Below, one piece after another: positions 7,645 through 17,400 of a stretch of DNA of 32,297 nucleotides. The notes below the pieces were generated by a model. The model was given only the letters and a program-made list of their open reading frames with translations, was not told the origin of the DNA and did no database searches. The position numbers and the translations under genes were made by a program. How positions within the stretch are numbered: position 1 is the first letter of the stretch; each line of letters begins with the position of its first letter. The stretch comes from Phycisphaerae bacterium (lineage in GTDB: Bacteria > Planctomycetota > Phycisphaerae > Phycisphaerales > SM1A02). The stretch is taken from NCBI GenBank assembly GCA_002702575.1, contig PAAJ01000013.1:1-32297 (forward strand), written 5' to 3'.

Positions 7645-7980
7645 TCAGGGTCGAGGAATCTCTGAGGAGCTTCCCTGTCCATGCCTGAAGAACCGATCGA
7701 GTGGTCCACCATCCAGCAGCTCGATGACCCGATTGGGCCGATTGCCGGTGAGTTCATAGGCCAGAAGCCAGCCCGCAGCGTTGTCCAGGATGATCAAGGA
7801 CTGAACATCCTTGTCTCTGGCACCACTTCGTCCCGTCATGGTCAGCATCGTGAATCCGCCACCTTCCGCGATCATGTCCGCATGAACAACCGAATTCGAA
7901 TGACTTCCAGCCTGGATGAACACCAGAACAGCCAGGATGGCTGCGGTGATCCAGAGTGTCGTATTCGATATGGCGGACAT
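7645..7980 (-). CDS. Small membrane-anchored protein of unknown function (111 aa)
   Basis: One N-terminal hydrophobic segment (about residues 8-24, TTLWITAAILAVLVFIQA) is followed by a predicted extracytoplasmic domain of about 85 residues with strand-like sequence (GGFTMLTMTGRSG, SLIILDNAAGWLLAYEL). The layout copies the 101-aa gene just upstream: membrane anchor, then a T/S-M-S/T-G turn, then a beta strand pair, so the two may be diverged duplicates. A CGGAGG ribosome binding site lies about ten bases before the ATG. It is the last of three small genes transcribed together. I do not recognise the family. Confidence 0.7.
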   Translation of the reverse strand: MSAISNTTLWITAAILAVLVFIQAGSHSNSVVHADMIAEGGGFTMLTMTGRSGARDKDVQSLIILDNAAGWLLAYELTGNRPNRVIELLDGGPLDRFFRHGQGSSSEIPRP

Positions 7981-8000
7981 GACTTCGGTCCTCCGGGACT

Positions 8001-8306
8001 TCAGCGGGCTTTACGGAGTTTCACGACATCATCCGAGACATCGCGATGATCAAATGGAATCAGGGCGGAACCGGTTCGATCCCAGCCCGTGACAACCAAT
8101 CTCATGCTGTTGGTATCGAACATCCACATCAGTTGCTCATTGCCGTTGCCGGACATCGTCGAGATTGCGAGCGTTTGACCACCTGGCTTGAACTGCCCGA
8201 TGGCTGATGGATTGAATGAAACGAGTCCGAGCATCAGAACCAGTACGAGGTTCAGGATGATCAGTGGCCAGGAGCCTCGTCGCCGGACAATGGGCTCACT
8301 TGACAT
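8001..8306 (-). CDS. Small membrane-anchored protein of unknown function (101 aa)
   Basis: The N-terminal segment SWPLIILNLVLVLMLGLVSF is a membrane anchor, followed by a short exported beta-rich domain (TLAISTMSGNGNEQLMWMFD, RLVVTGWDRTG). The ATG at 8306 lies inside the end of the preceding gene, an 11-bp overlap, with no proper Shine-Dalgarno, so translation is probably coupled. It is the middle gene of a three-gene unit and resembles the 111-aa product in layout. The function is unknown. Confidence 0.72.
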   Translation of the reverse strand: MSSEPIVRRRGSWPLIILNLVLVLMLGLVSFNPSAIGQFKPGGQTLAISTMSGNGNEQLMWMFDTNSMRLVVTGWDRTGSALIPFDHRDVSDDVVKLRKAR

Positions 8307-8520
8307 CTTTTCGCTTCGATGGAATCAGGTTGACACCCACCACGGCAATGAAGCACAGGAAGGCCAGTGCCATGCCGATGAGTGACTGAGGAGGACTCAG
8401 GTTGCCAGCCGGAGCCGGTGGGCTGCCGACAGGTGGCATCGCCGCATCAACGATTCCGGCCACGCCAAAGAGCACGCCGATCACGATGAGGGTCTGGATG
8501 ATGTTCCGTGTCATCTGCAT
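8296..8520 (-). CDS. Small two-helix membrane protein (74 aa)
   Basis: The 74-aa product has two predicted transmembrane segments (about residues 5-27 and 45-66) joined by a Pro-rich loop (MPPVGSPPAPAGNLSPP), and ends with a basic tail, SKRKDVK. The first segment could instead be a signal peptide ending near VDAAM. The ATG at 8520 follows TAGACT at six-base spacing, so the gene is probably leaderless and heads the unit 8520-7645. It lies 64 bp downstream of metF. No family is recognised. Confidence 0.72.
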   Translation of the reverse strand: MQMTRNIIQTLIVIGVLFGVAGIVDAAMPPVGSPPAPAGNLSPPQSLIGMALAFLCFIAVVGVNLIPSKRKDVK

Positions 8521-8526
8521 TCCGTC

Positions 8527-8532
8527 AGTCTA
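8527..8532 (-). promoter_or_regulatory. -10 element TAGACT for leaderless small-membrane-protein operon
   Basis: The reverse strand reads TGC, TAGACT, GACGGA, ATG: an extended -10 six bases before the start at 8520. GACGGA could also serve as a poor ribosome binding site, but the spacing is too short for one. Confidence 0.55.
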
Positions 8533-8584
8533 GCAGAGCGCCACGGGACCATGGGCTGGAACACCGCAGGCTGCTCTGGGGGGC

Positions 8585-9511
8585 TCAAATCGGGTTGTTT
8601 CTGAGGGGGATGCTTGAATGGGCACCCAGGGCTGAAAAGATCCTCATCGTCGCATCCGATCGATTGAGGGTATAGAAATGCACCCCTCTGACATCGTGAT
8701 CGAGCAGATCATTGCACTGCTCGGTCGCCCATTGCACGCCGATCTGCTCGACGGCTGCCGGGTCATCCTGATGCTTGTAGATCCGTTTCTGCAGGCGTGC
8801 CGGAAAATTCGTGCCGGCTGCCAGATCAGCCATTCTCTTCATCGTGGCCAGGCTCGTGATCGGCATGATGCCCGCGATCTTCGGGAGACTGATGCCGTTG
8901 AGATCACATTGTTCACACCAGTCGTAGAACACACGATTGTCGAAGAACATCTGAGTGGTGATCCAGTCCGCACCCGCCTCGACCTTGGCCTTGAGGTGGT
9001 CCATCTGGCGAAGTCGATTCGGTGTTTCGGGATGACCCTCCGGAAAGCCTGCGATGCCGATTCCGAAACCTCTCTTGTCAGGGTGCGTCCCTATTTCGTT
9101 TCGACGGCGAATGGATCGGACGAGATCGACGGCATGAGGGAATGCTTCGGAGTCCGAATCGTATTGATCACTGCCTTCAGGGGCATCGCCCCGAATGACG
9201 AGGATGTTGCTGATGCCATGCGCCTCGTATCTGGACAGGATGTCCTCCAGCTCCTCAGGAGTCTGTTGAACACAGGTGAGATGAGGGACCGGATCAAGAC
9301 CACCGTTGCCCTTGAGCGACACCACCAGATCATGTGTCCGCTTGCGAGTGGATCCGCCCGCTCCGTACGTGACGGAGACGAATGACGGAGCCAGTGACCG
9401 GAACGAATCCATTCGACCAGCCAGTTCACTTGCTGCTGAATCAGATCGTGGCGGAAAGAATTCAAAGCTGATGGTGGTTGGATCCCGCTCGAGGATGTCC
9501 AGAATGTGCAT
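8585..9511 (-). CDS. metF: 5,10-methylenetetrahydrofolate reductase
   Basis: MetF reduces 5,10-methylene-tetrahydrofolate to 5-methyl-tetrahydrofolate with FAD, feeding methionine synthesis. The 308-aa product has the expected TIM-barrel marks: ISFEFFPPR at the N-terminus with the catalytic Glu, VTYGAGGSTR, NILVIRGD for FAD binding, and IAGIMPI late in the barrel. The frame is open to 9622, but homology begins at MHILDILERDPTTISFEF and TATGAT lies exactly six bases before the ATG at 9511, so that start is chosen. It is divergent from rex across 73 bp, which raises the possibility of joint control by redox state, though no Rex-type palindrome is visible. Confidence 0.95.
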   Translation of the reverse strand: MHILDILERDPTTISFEFFPPRSDSAASELAGRMDSFRSLAPSFVSVTYGAGGSTRKRTHDLVVSLKGNGGLDPVPHLTCVQQTPEELEDILSRYEAHGISNILVIRGDAPEGSDQYDSDSEAFPHAVDLVRSIRRRNEIGTHPDKRGFGIGIAGFPEGHPETPNRLRQMDHLKAKVEAGADWITTQMFFDNRVFYDWCEQCDLNGISLPKIAGIMPITSLATMKRMADLAAGTNFPARLQKRIYKHQDDPAAVEQIGVQWATEQCNDLLDHDVRGVHFYTLNRSDATMRIFSALGAHSSIPLRNNPI

Positions 9512-9517
9512 GGTTGC

Positions 9518-9523
9518 ATCATA
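9518..9523 (-). promoter_or_regulatory. -10 element TATGAT for leaderless metF
   Basis: On the reverse strand TATGAT is followed by GCAACC and the ATG at 9511. It is a near-consensus -10 with transcription expected to begin at the start codon. Confidence 0.62.
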
Positions 9524-9568
9524 CCGCCCGGCAAAGCACATCCGACACGGATCAGTCGTCACGCCTTT

Positions 9569-9574
9569 TATACT
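9569..9574 (+). promoter_or_regulatory. -10 element TATACT for rex
   Basis: TATACT ends ten bases before the rex ATG at 9585, so the transcript would have a leader of only about four bases. No Shine-Dalgarno is seen. The best -35 match lies too far away (21 bp) to be convincing. Confidence 0.5.
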
Positions 9575-9584
9575 CTTCAGCAGC

Positions 9585-10235
9585 ATGACCGATCGCTCCG
9601 AAATTCCCTGGCCAACCGTCAAAAGACTCAGTCTCTATCTGCGTGAAGCGGAGCGACGGATCGAGGCGGGTGCAACGACGGTCAGTTCACGCCAGCTGGG
9701 CGAAGCCAATGACATTGCCGGTACGCAGGTGCGAAAGGATCTCGGCCATTTTGGTCAGATCGGGAAGTCCGGCATCGGGTATCAGGCCACGAATCTCGTC
9801 ATGACACTGAGACGGATCCTCGGCCTCAATCGTTCATGGCGGGCTGTCGTGGTCGGAGTCGGCAACATCGGGAGGGCCATTCTCGGCTACCCGCAGTTTT
9901 CACAACGCGGATTCCATGTCATTGCCGCCTTTGATCAGAACCAGGCTGTTGTCGGCGAGAAGATCGGTGGTGTCGAGGTGCACGGCATGGAGGCACTGAT
10001 TGATTTCATCGAGAACGAGGACATCCATCTCGGATTGCTTGCGGTTCCTTCCGAAGTGTCCCAACAGGTCGCCGAGCTGCTTGTCGAAGCGGGCATCAAG
10101 GGCATCCTCAACTTCGCACCGAATCGTCTGCTTGTACCGGTTGGGGTCGTCAGCGTCGATCTGTCCAGATCCCTGGAGATGCTGGCGTTTCAGGTATCGA
10201 GCGGACTGACCGGTGAACCACCGCTCGGTGATTGA
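9585..10235 (+). CDS. rex: Redox-sensing transcriptional repressor Rex
   Basis: Rex senses the NADH/NAD+ ratio and represses fermentation and respiration genes when NADH is low. The 216-aa product has the N-terminal winged helix (TVKRLSLYLREAERR, then SSRQLGEANDIAGTQVRKDL and the FGQIGKSGIGY wing), then a Rossmann domain with VVGVGNIGRAIL and the domain-swapping C-terminal helix. The length is normal. The frame is open upstream to 9306 antisense to metF, but the family starts at MTDRSEIPWPTVKRL. Its targets in this window are not clear: nuoG, atpD and the ALDH genes would be natural candidates, yet I see no Rex operator next to them. Confidence 0.95.
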   Translation: MTDRSEIPWPTVKRLSLYLREAERRIEAGATTVSSRQLGEANDIAGTQVRKDLGHFGQIGKSGIGYQATNLVMTLRRILGLNRSWRAVVVGVGNIGRAILGYPQFSQRGFHVIAAFDQNQAVVGEKIGGVEVHGMEALIDFIENEDIHLGLLAVPSEVSQQVAELLVEAGIKGILNFAPNRLLVPVGVVSVDLSRSLEMLAFQVSSGLTGEPPLGD

Positions 10236-10268
10236 AGGTCGAACATGGATTGCGGGTTCGAACAGCGT

Positions 10269-11045
10269 TCAGGCGCCAGCCTTTTCAGCAGCGGTCGATT
10301 CTGCGACTTCGGTATCGCCAAAGATTGCGGAACCGACTCGGACAATGTTCGCCCCGCACTCGATCGCCACTTCGAAATCATTGCTCATGCCCATGGAGAG
10401 GATGTCGAAATGCTCGCCGCCGACACCGCTTCTTCGGATCTCCTGGAAGAGTTCCTGAACTCTCTGGAAGACCGGTCGAGCGTCCTCTGGATCATCCACC
10501 TTGGGGGCCATGGCCATGAGACCCCGGACACGAATCGTGATCATGGTCTCGATCTGTTCGATCAGATGCCGGACGGCTGCAGGGGCAATGCCATGACGCC
10601 CTCGGTCATCACTCGGATTGATCTGGACGAGAACCTCGACGGGAGACTCGGCATTTTCCGAGCCGGCCTGGATCTCTTCCGCCAAGCGAAGTGAATCCAC
10701 GGAGTGGATCAACCTGACCTGCGAGAGAAGCTTGCGTGCCTTGTTGCGCTGGAGATGTCCGATGAAATGCCATCGTGCCTGGGTGACCTCACCACCTTCA
10801 CCGATCACCTGTCTTCGATCGAGGTACTCCTGGACCTGTGGTGCGATCTTGAGGAAGTGCTGAACACGACCTTCACCGAAATCGACATGGCCGAGTTCGA
10901 TCAACTCCCGGACCTGATCCATGGCGGCATACTTGGTGACGGCCACAAGATGAACCGGTTCGTTCTCTCGACCGGCTCGGGCGCGGGCGTCGTCGATGCG
11001 TTTGCAGACGGACTCGTAGCGTTGTCGGGTTGTTTCACCATCCAT
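10269..11045 (-). CDS. yggS: YggS-type PLP homeostasis protein
   Basis: This 258-aa protein belongs to the YggS/PROSC family, a single-domain alanine racemase-like TIM barrel that binds pyridoxal phosphate without a known enzymatic reaction and buffers free PLP. PLP would be held by Lys38 in LVAVTKYA. Further family marks are FGEGRVQHF, WHFIGHLQRNK, LMAMAPKVDD and LSMGMSNDFEVAIECGANIVRVG. The start at 11045 is chosen because GAGGAG lies ten bases upstream and the preceding in-frame residues do not fit the family. It is convergent with rex, 33 bp apart. In many bacteria this gene neighbours cell-division or proline genes, but not here. Confidence 0.95.
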   Translation of the reverse strand: MDGETTRQRYESVCKRIDDARARAGRENEPVHLVAVTKYAAMDQVRELIELGHVDFGEGRVQHFLKIAPQVQEYLDRRQVIGEGGEVTQARWHFIGHLQRNKARKLLSQVRLIHSVDSLRLAEEIQAGSENAESPVEVLVQINPSDDRGRHGIAPAAVRHLIEQIETMITIRVRGLMAMAPKVDDPEDARPVFQRVQELFQEIRRSGVGGEHFDILSMGMSNDFEVAIECGANIVRVGSAIFGDTEVAESTAAEKAGA

Positions 11046-11149
11046 GGTGAGTGGGCTCCTCAGTGCTCTCACTGAGGATACGCGCACCAGCCGGTCTGCT
11101 CAAGCGGACGCGATCATCCAGATCGTGCTCAACGCCGCGATCCGGTGGT

Positions 11150-14100
11150 CTATTGACCCGGCCTCGGAGCCATGGCACCGGCGAGATCCGCTGGTGTGAG
11201 CCCGGTGTCCGCCGAACCGCCCAGGATGTTGTCCGCGACGAATCGACTGCTCCTGCCGATTTCGGCGGAGTTGAGTCCTGCATCGGATAGATCCTGGAAG
11301 GTCTGCTGCATTCCCGACATGTAGGCCTCTGCCTGAGGATTGGCGCCAGAGGTACTCAGCCAGGCAGCGAAATCAGTGTTTGCGGCGGACGAATCGGTTG
11401 ATTTGAACTGGGTGAAGGCCTGCTGGAATGCCTGTGCCATCGGCGCCATGTCACGTTCAGCGATCTTCTGCTGATCCATGTCCGGCTGACTGCTCAAGAC
11501 GCTTTCGTACATCTTGAGAGCCGCTTCCGCAGAGGTATTGTCCAGACGCTGCTGATTGATCTGGACAACACTGCCCGCCATGGCGCTTCCCTGGATATCC
11601 GCAGCGAAGTCGTTGACGACCGACTGCCTTTGTCCATTGGGGATGGGAGTCACTTCGATGCCGAAATCAGCCAGGCTGATATCCAGGGGAATGACTTCAC
11701 CCTGAGGTGGCGAAGAGACTTCCTGCTCGGTCGGATAGATCTGTGATTCGGCGGCAATATCATCCGCCAGGTTGCTCAAGTCGGCATCTGCGGCCGTGTT
11801 CCCCGGAATGACGGGAACCACGGGGACGACAGGTGTCACTGGCGTCGGATCAGGTCCAGGTGTCGGTGCAGGGCCTGGGGCTGGTCCGGGTCCGGGTCCG
11901 GGTCCAGGACCGGGGCCTGGACCGGGGCCCGGTGGAATGATGTCACCGGCAACGAGGAGGCCGAGCAGGTTCTGGTTCTGGAAGAGCACTTCCAGATCTG
12001 CCAGATCGACGGCATCGATGCTGCCCCACTTTTCATTCCCAAGCGTACCCGTGAAGTCCGGCCCGAGTGCCGAGGCGAAGATCGGTGTTTCTGCTCTCGT
12101 GTTGTCGTAGGTCGGTGTGACACTGAAGTTGATGTCACCGTTTGCCAGGATCGAAGTGGCGACGGATTCCGCCTCACCTTCCGCACTCGTGACCATGATG
12201 GGATCACGCAGGAGGATTCGGATGTTGGGCGCGGTGACCTCAAGATCACCGGAGATGTTCAGGTCACCGATCGCGATCTCATCAGCTGCGGTGATGCTCA
12301 GATCACCAGCGGTCGACAACGCCTGCATCGGTCCGAACTTGACGGAGCCGGTCAGTGAATTGATCGCGAAGGAATCCGAGAAGATGGAGATCGTTGCCGT
12401 CCCGTTGTCCTCGAGCCACTGGTTGCCGTCGCCGTTGAGGAGGATGTCCTCGACGGCATTGATCATGTTGGTGCCCGGTTCAAGATCGTTCGAACCGAAC
12501 TTCATGAACCCGCCGGCGGCGAGGCCGACACTCTTCAACGGAGCGGCTTCTCCGATGTTGCCACTGATCTGCATGTTGGTACCGGCCCGCATGAGAAGAC
12601 CGGTGTAGACGCCGTCAGCCATCTCGATGTTGCCGGCGGTTCGAATGAATCGATTGGCCGAGATGCGTGTCACATCGTCCTTGGCAAGATAGATGCCGTC
12701 TTCGGTGAAGAGACCGAGGCCACCCAGAACCCGATAGTCGTTGTTGACCGGATTCACATGCAGGTCCGTATGGAAGGTCAACGAATTGGAGGTTTCCAGC
12801 GTCAGATTGGAATCGACGAAGGCCAGACTCGTGTTGACGGCAACTTCCGATCGGGCCAGGTTCAGATTGGCGAGATCATTCAGGGAATAGGCAACCGGCG
12901 TGACATCATCAACGATGTCCATGTCCTGTTCCGAGATGATGCTGATGGTTCCCAATCCCAATGCGCTCGTGTTCTGTGAACCCAGGCTGGCCTTGAGGCT
13001 TCCATCAACCGAGACGGTGTCGCCGAAGATTCGGACGAAACCCGCATCACCCGAGAACGTGCCGGCTCGCGATGTGAGCGTGGCTGCGTTTTCGACAAGC
13101 TGGACGCCATCACTCCGGCTTGTGATGAAGCCGGCATTGCCCCAGAGACGAGCGTTGGTACTGATCTGGCTGCCGGTCTGGAGGATCGTCGCCACGTTGC
13201 TGTGGAGAGAGATCTCACCACCACTGCCGTCATTCGATGTCGCATCTGCGGCGATGGCGCCACCGTCGCCGTTGACGATGGCTGGAGCGGCAATCCGTAC
13301 GGATCCGCCTTGATCAGCCGAAGATCTGATGGTGCCCTCGTTGTGAACGAGTCCGCTCATGGCGATGGCATCGACACGACCCCCGTTTCCGGAAATCACG
13401 CCGCTGTTGTGAATCGCGTAGCCGTACATGTCGCCCGCCGCCATCACGATGTGTCGTGATCCGTTGATCTGGCCGTCGTTCACGATGCTGCGGGAACCCA
13501 GGTGTGTGGGCGCCTGTACACCGCTGTCGGGCTGATAGAAATTGTCGACATCTTCGGCATCCGTACTCAGATCCTCACCGTTGACCCGAAGGCTGATGAC
13601 ATCACCGAGCGTCTTGACGGACACTTCATCGTCGTTTCCGAGGCCACCCGCCATCACGATCGTGGGCGCTGTCAGGCTGCCACGGTTCGTCACGGTTCGA
13701 CCAAGAAGGATCAAGCCGTCGGATGCGGTAATGGAAGCACCGGGAAGAATATTGATGCTTCCACTGGCGCCTTTCATGACGAATCCATCAGGACTGTTGT
13801 TGAGGAATGCCGCGTCGTCAGCAAGGCTGCCACTGGCGGCCAGGAAAGAACCGACATCGACCACACTGCCGCCGAAGAAGATGACGCCGGCGGGATTGAT
13901 CAGGCCAACGGCGCCCGAGCCCGTGATCTGACCACGGATCATGGAAGGCGTCCCCTGGTTCGTCTTGTTCAGGACAACGAAGTTCGGATTGGTGGTCGAT
14001 TGGAAATGGACGCTGTGACCGGTACCCACATTGAAGGAGTTCCAGTTGATGAGTGCCGTGGATCCCGTCAGCCAGACCGTCTGGTTCAGCCCATTGGGAT

Positions 14101-14290
14101 TGTTGCTGACCCAGCCGGATCCGAAGACGGGATTGAAGGTTCCCTGAGACGGCAGATCGCCGCCCAGAGCAGGGTTCGATGTGGCGCCAAGCAGCACGCC
14201 AGCTGCGAGCAGGCTGCACCGCCGCACCGCTGGCCGGGCAAACCGTGCTACAGCACGATGGACGAGTCCTATCTGTGAGGTGTTCCTCAT
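11150..14290 (-). CDS. TpsA: filamentous haemagglutinin-like secreted exoprotein
   Basis: The 1046-aa product begins with a long basic signal peptide (about residues 1-43, cleavage near NPALGG) and a two-partner-secretion domain: TFNPVFGSGWVSN, TALINWNSFNVGTGHSVHFQ, then VVLNKTNQG, the SMIRGQITGSGAVGLINPAGVIFFGG signature and a GSFLAASGSL strand. Beta-helix repeats rich in NxG and SGxGG turns follow to about residue 780. A Pro-Gly linker near residues 786-815 separates a mainly helical, Gln/Ala-rich C-terminal region with no recognised fold. AGGAG lies eight bases before the ATG at 14290, which settles the start. The protein should be exported through the TpsB encoded just upstream. Its function (adhesion, cell contact or toxin-like) is open. 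Confidence 0.88.
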   Translation of the reverse strand: MRNTSQIGLVHRAVARFARPAVRRCSLLAAGVLLGATSNPALGGDLPSQGTFNPVFGSGWVSNNPNGLNQTVWLTGSTALINWNSFNVGTGHSVHFQSTTNPNFVVLNKTNQGTPSMIRGQITGSGAVGLINPAGVIFFGGSVVDVGSFLAASGSLADDAAFLNNSPDGFVMKGASGSINILPGASITASDGLILLGRTVTNRGSLTAPTIVMAGGLGNDDEVSVKTLGDVISLRVNGEDLSTDAEDVDNFYQPDSGVQAPTHLGSRSIVNDGQINGSRHIVMAAGDMYGYAIHNSGVISGNGGRVDAIAMSGLVHNEGTIRSSADQGGSVRIAAPAIVNGDGGAIAADATSNDGSGGEISLHSNVATILQTGSQISTNARLWGNAGFITSRSDGVQLVENAATLTSRAGTFSGDAGFVRIFGDTVSVDGSLKASLGSQNTSALGLGTISIISEQDMDIVDDVTPVAYSLNDLANLNLARSEVAVNTSLAFVDSNLTLETSNSLTFHTDLHVNPVNNDYRVLGGLGLFTEDGIYLAKDDVTRISANRFIRTAGNIEMADGVYTGLLMRAGTNMQISGNIGEAAPLKSVGLAAGGFMKFGSNDLEPGTNMINAVEDILLNGDGNQWLEDNGTATISIFSDSFAINSLTGSVKFGPMQALSTAGDLSITAADEIAIGDLNISGDLEVTAPNIRILLRDPIMVTSAEGEAESVATSILANGDINFSVTPTYDNTRAETPIFASALGPDFTGTLGNEKWGSIDAVDLADLEVLFQNQNLLGLLVAGDIIPPGPGPGPGPGPGPGPGPAPGPAPTPGPDPTPVTPVVPVVPVIPGNTAADADLSNLADDIAAESQIYPTEQEVSSPPQGEVIPLDISLADFGIEVTPIPNGQRQSVVNDFAADIQGSAMAGSVVQINQQRLDNTSAEAALKMYESVLSSQPDMDQQKIAERDMAPMAQAFQQAFTQFKSTDSSAANTDFAAWLSTSGANPQAEAYMSGMQQTFQDLSDAGLNSAEIGRSSRFVADNILGGSADTGLTPADLAGAMAPRPGQ
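11845..11934. repeat. Pro-Gly coding repeat in tpsA
   Basis: Short GC-rich units such as GGTCCG are repeated in tandem and encode alternating Pro-Gly, passing into Pro-Ala and Pro-Thr, on the reverse strand. The low-complexity run is a flexible hinge between the beta-helix and the C-terminal region and is a likely place for length variation by slippage. Confidence 0.85.
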
Positions 14291-14480
14291 CGGTCTCACT
14301 CCTGCTCTTCCCGCTGCTTCAGGCGGCACAACCCCGATCAGGGCCCACCAGTGCTTCTGCCTTCCTACAGCTTGATTGTGGTACTGATTGTACCTGCCGG
14401 CTCCAAATTTCTGCCGCTGATCGTCCCATAAGGTCCAGAGGGAACCGCGGCTCCCCAAAACCTAGCTCAAATGTGGGAAA

Positions 14481-17400
14481 TCACCAGAGAAACGTGCCAG
14501 TCACGTACAAACGGCTGCTTCCTGCCTCTGCCAGACCGAACTTGAGGTCGTGGAGGGCGAATCCCCAGTCCAATTGAACTCGAAGATTCGACTTGTAGAG
14601 GAATTCAAGGCCGATTCCGGCACCAAGAAGCGTGTTATTCACTTCAAATCCCTCATTGCCATTCTGGAAGACGTATCCAGCGTCAAAGAAGGCTTTGAAG
14701 ATCAGATCCCAGTCAGGGCGGCCATAGACGTGCTGTGGTGCCCGTTTGAAGGGTCCACCCATGAATTCCAGCGGTTCCGGCTCGACGGCGAAGGTCCTGG
14801 GCAGATGGAATCGATATTCGATGGATCCGAACAGGGAGTTGTCTCCGGCCACGATGGACTGGGCATAGCCTCTGACCGAGTAGAGACCACCGAGAATGCT
14901 CTGGAACTGGGGGACCAGTCTGGAACCAAAGCTGTACTGCCCAGAAAATCGCAGAGCGATCTCATGGGCCAGCGTCGAGCTGTCAGGTGTGTTTGGATCG
15001 GCCCATCCGACCGGATCGAACAACGGTTCGAGGAATGTCGACAGGGACGCGCTCCAGTTCAGCCGGGCCCATTTCTCGGCGGGATCGATTCGTCCGAGGA
15101 GTGTCAACTCCTCGATGTTCTGAGCCAGGAAGCTGCCTTCCAGTCCGACCATCGCCTGGAAGAGTCCCTTGTTGTCCTGTCGTGAAAACTGGAGTTCTGC
15201 ATACGGCAACGCAAAGCCGGCGATGCCGCTGTCATCCAGCAGTTCATTGCTGACCTTGACCTTCTGGTAGTTCATGCCGGGCACGATGTCGATGAAGAAC
15301 GGACCATCCTGGAAGATGTTCAAGGACACCTGACCACCTGCCGACCACGAGTACCCCGTGTACTGGACGAAGTCCTGTCCAAACTGGTCATTGACGAACT
15401 TGTTCCAGGATCCGATCACGCTGCCGCGGATTCGATTGTCGTCGGACAGACGGAACTGGTACGACCCGAGGACCGCATTCGTCCGGGTGAAGTTCGAGGT
15501 CACGTACTCGAGCGAGAGAATGTCATCGTTCCCCGTCAGCTGTGAGTGGAAGAGCCCGAAGCGTTGTCGAAGGCTCCTCTCCTGTGGGGTCCCGGTATTT
15601 CCAATTTCGTAGTAGATCGTCAGCGGATCGGCTTCGAACACCAGGTAGTCCAGGCTGACACCGCCCGGAACCGCGGATGCGGCAACCGAGGCCTCGACAT
15701 TCCGGCCAGGATGCCGGTTGAGTCGGTGGATGTAGTCGGACAGTTCCTCCTTGCGGATCAGATCAGCCCGGTTCTCCGTCGCCTCTTCAGATTCAGCGTC
15801 GGCATCATGTGGCCGAGAAGGGGAGGCCTTCTTGATCACACGATGTGTTTCGTGGTCGAAGGTTTCGCTTTCGTCGATCCGATCACCCTGGGCGATGGTC
15901 CGGGTCTCCACGACTCGACCGACCGTGATCATGATGGTCAGTTCCGTATCGCCCGGCGGGCGGAGATCCTTACCGAGATCGGCGGGACCACTGCTGATCT
16001 GATTCTGGTCAGGGATGACGAACACACCCAGGAGGTCATCCGAGATCAGCACGCGGCTGATTGACGATGAGATCATCGCAATGGCGGAACTCCAGAAGAC
16101 ACCGCCGCCCTGTGCGTTGATCTTGTTCAGAGTCGTCTGGGTAATTCCGACACCGACCCGAGGCGCAATCCAGTTTCGATCACCTTCCTCACTGTCGATG
16201 TATCCAAGGACGATGGGAAGATCCATGAACTCCGAAGTCGGTGGGAGATGAGGATGTTCGTAGAGATAGCCCACTTCGAAGGGATCCACCATGTACGGGA
16301 CGCCGTCCACCGCGGGATCGGGTTCATCCACACTTGGTGCCGGCGATTCGGTCGGGATGTCTGCGACCGGCTTCGCCTCTTCCTCATTCTCTTGAGCTGG
16401 TTCGGCCATCTCCTGCACTGGCTCGGATGGCGTTGCGACGGCAGAAGGGATCTCTTCAGAAGCATCCTTCTGTTTCGAGTCGGCTTCCTTGGAATCGACC
16501 TCTTCGACGGGCTCCTCGACAACCGGGGGGGTGTCTTCTGCGGGGGCCTCGACTTCAGGCGTCTTCGCCGGGAGATCTTCAGAGTCTTCCTCGACTGCTG
16601 GAGCATCGTCCTCGGACGTCGCATCCGGTGCCGATTCCTGCTCTGACTCGAGCTTGAGCTCGATGAGGAGGGTATTGCCACCGGTCACGGTCGCGGAGGC
16701 ATCAGCCTGTTCGAATCCCTGCAGACGCAGATGGCTGGCGACCGCCAGACCGATCGTCTGGATCGCCATCTCATCGAATTCATTCTTCCCTTTGCCGACG
16801 AAGTTCCGGATGGAATCCACCATGACGCGTCGCCCGTTGTCCGGCGAGGTATATCGGGCATCCCGTTGACCGAGGCGAACTTCGACGGATTCGACACTGG
16901 CGGCTTCGACCAGAAGGGGATTGGGTTCCAGCCATCGCGACTTGACGGATTTGATGACCCAGACCTCGACCGGTTCGCTTGTGGAGGCGTCTTCGGTCGC
17001 AAGGAGCGGGCGCAGCGTCGTGGGCAGATTCGGATTGGGCTGTCCACCATCAAGGGGCAGGTGGCCGATCAGGTAGACATCGATTTCATCGATCTCCCCT
17101 TCAACCTCGAACCGCATGGGACGTACCGTGGAACCGACGAATCCCTGTGCCTGAAGATGCGCGGCCAATGCATCTGCGATGACCTGGACGGTGTCGTCAT
17201 GACAGAGCGCACCACCCATTCGATTCATGGCTTCGAGGTCGGTTTGAATGGCGGGCTGCCCTGGAACGGCGGGGGCCAATCCCGTCGATGTTCGCCTGAC
17301 CTTGAACGGGACCGTCTGAAGGTCCTTTGAATCAGGCAGCAGCTCATGCTGCTGATCCCATGCAAACTGGAATGACCGGACATCAAGCGTATCCGCAAGG

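Noticed and set aside
9512-9584. Rex operator between metF and rex
   Set aside because: No TTGTGAA-N4-TTCACAA-like palindrome is present in the 73 bp.
13502-14278. 258-aa plus-strand frame opposite tpsA
   Set aside because: It is a shadow of the TPS domain, which has clear family motifs on the reverse strand.
11150-14290. Toxin/immunity (CDI-like) arrangement at the tpsA 3' end
   Set aside because: The next gene is yggS, a housekeeping family, and no small immunity-like gene or known CDI junction motif is present.
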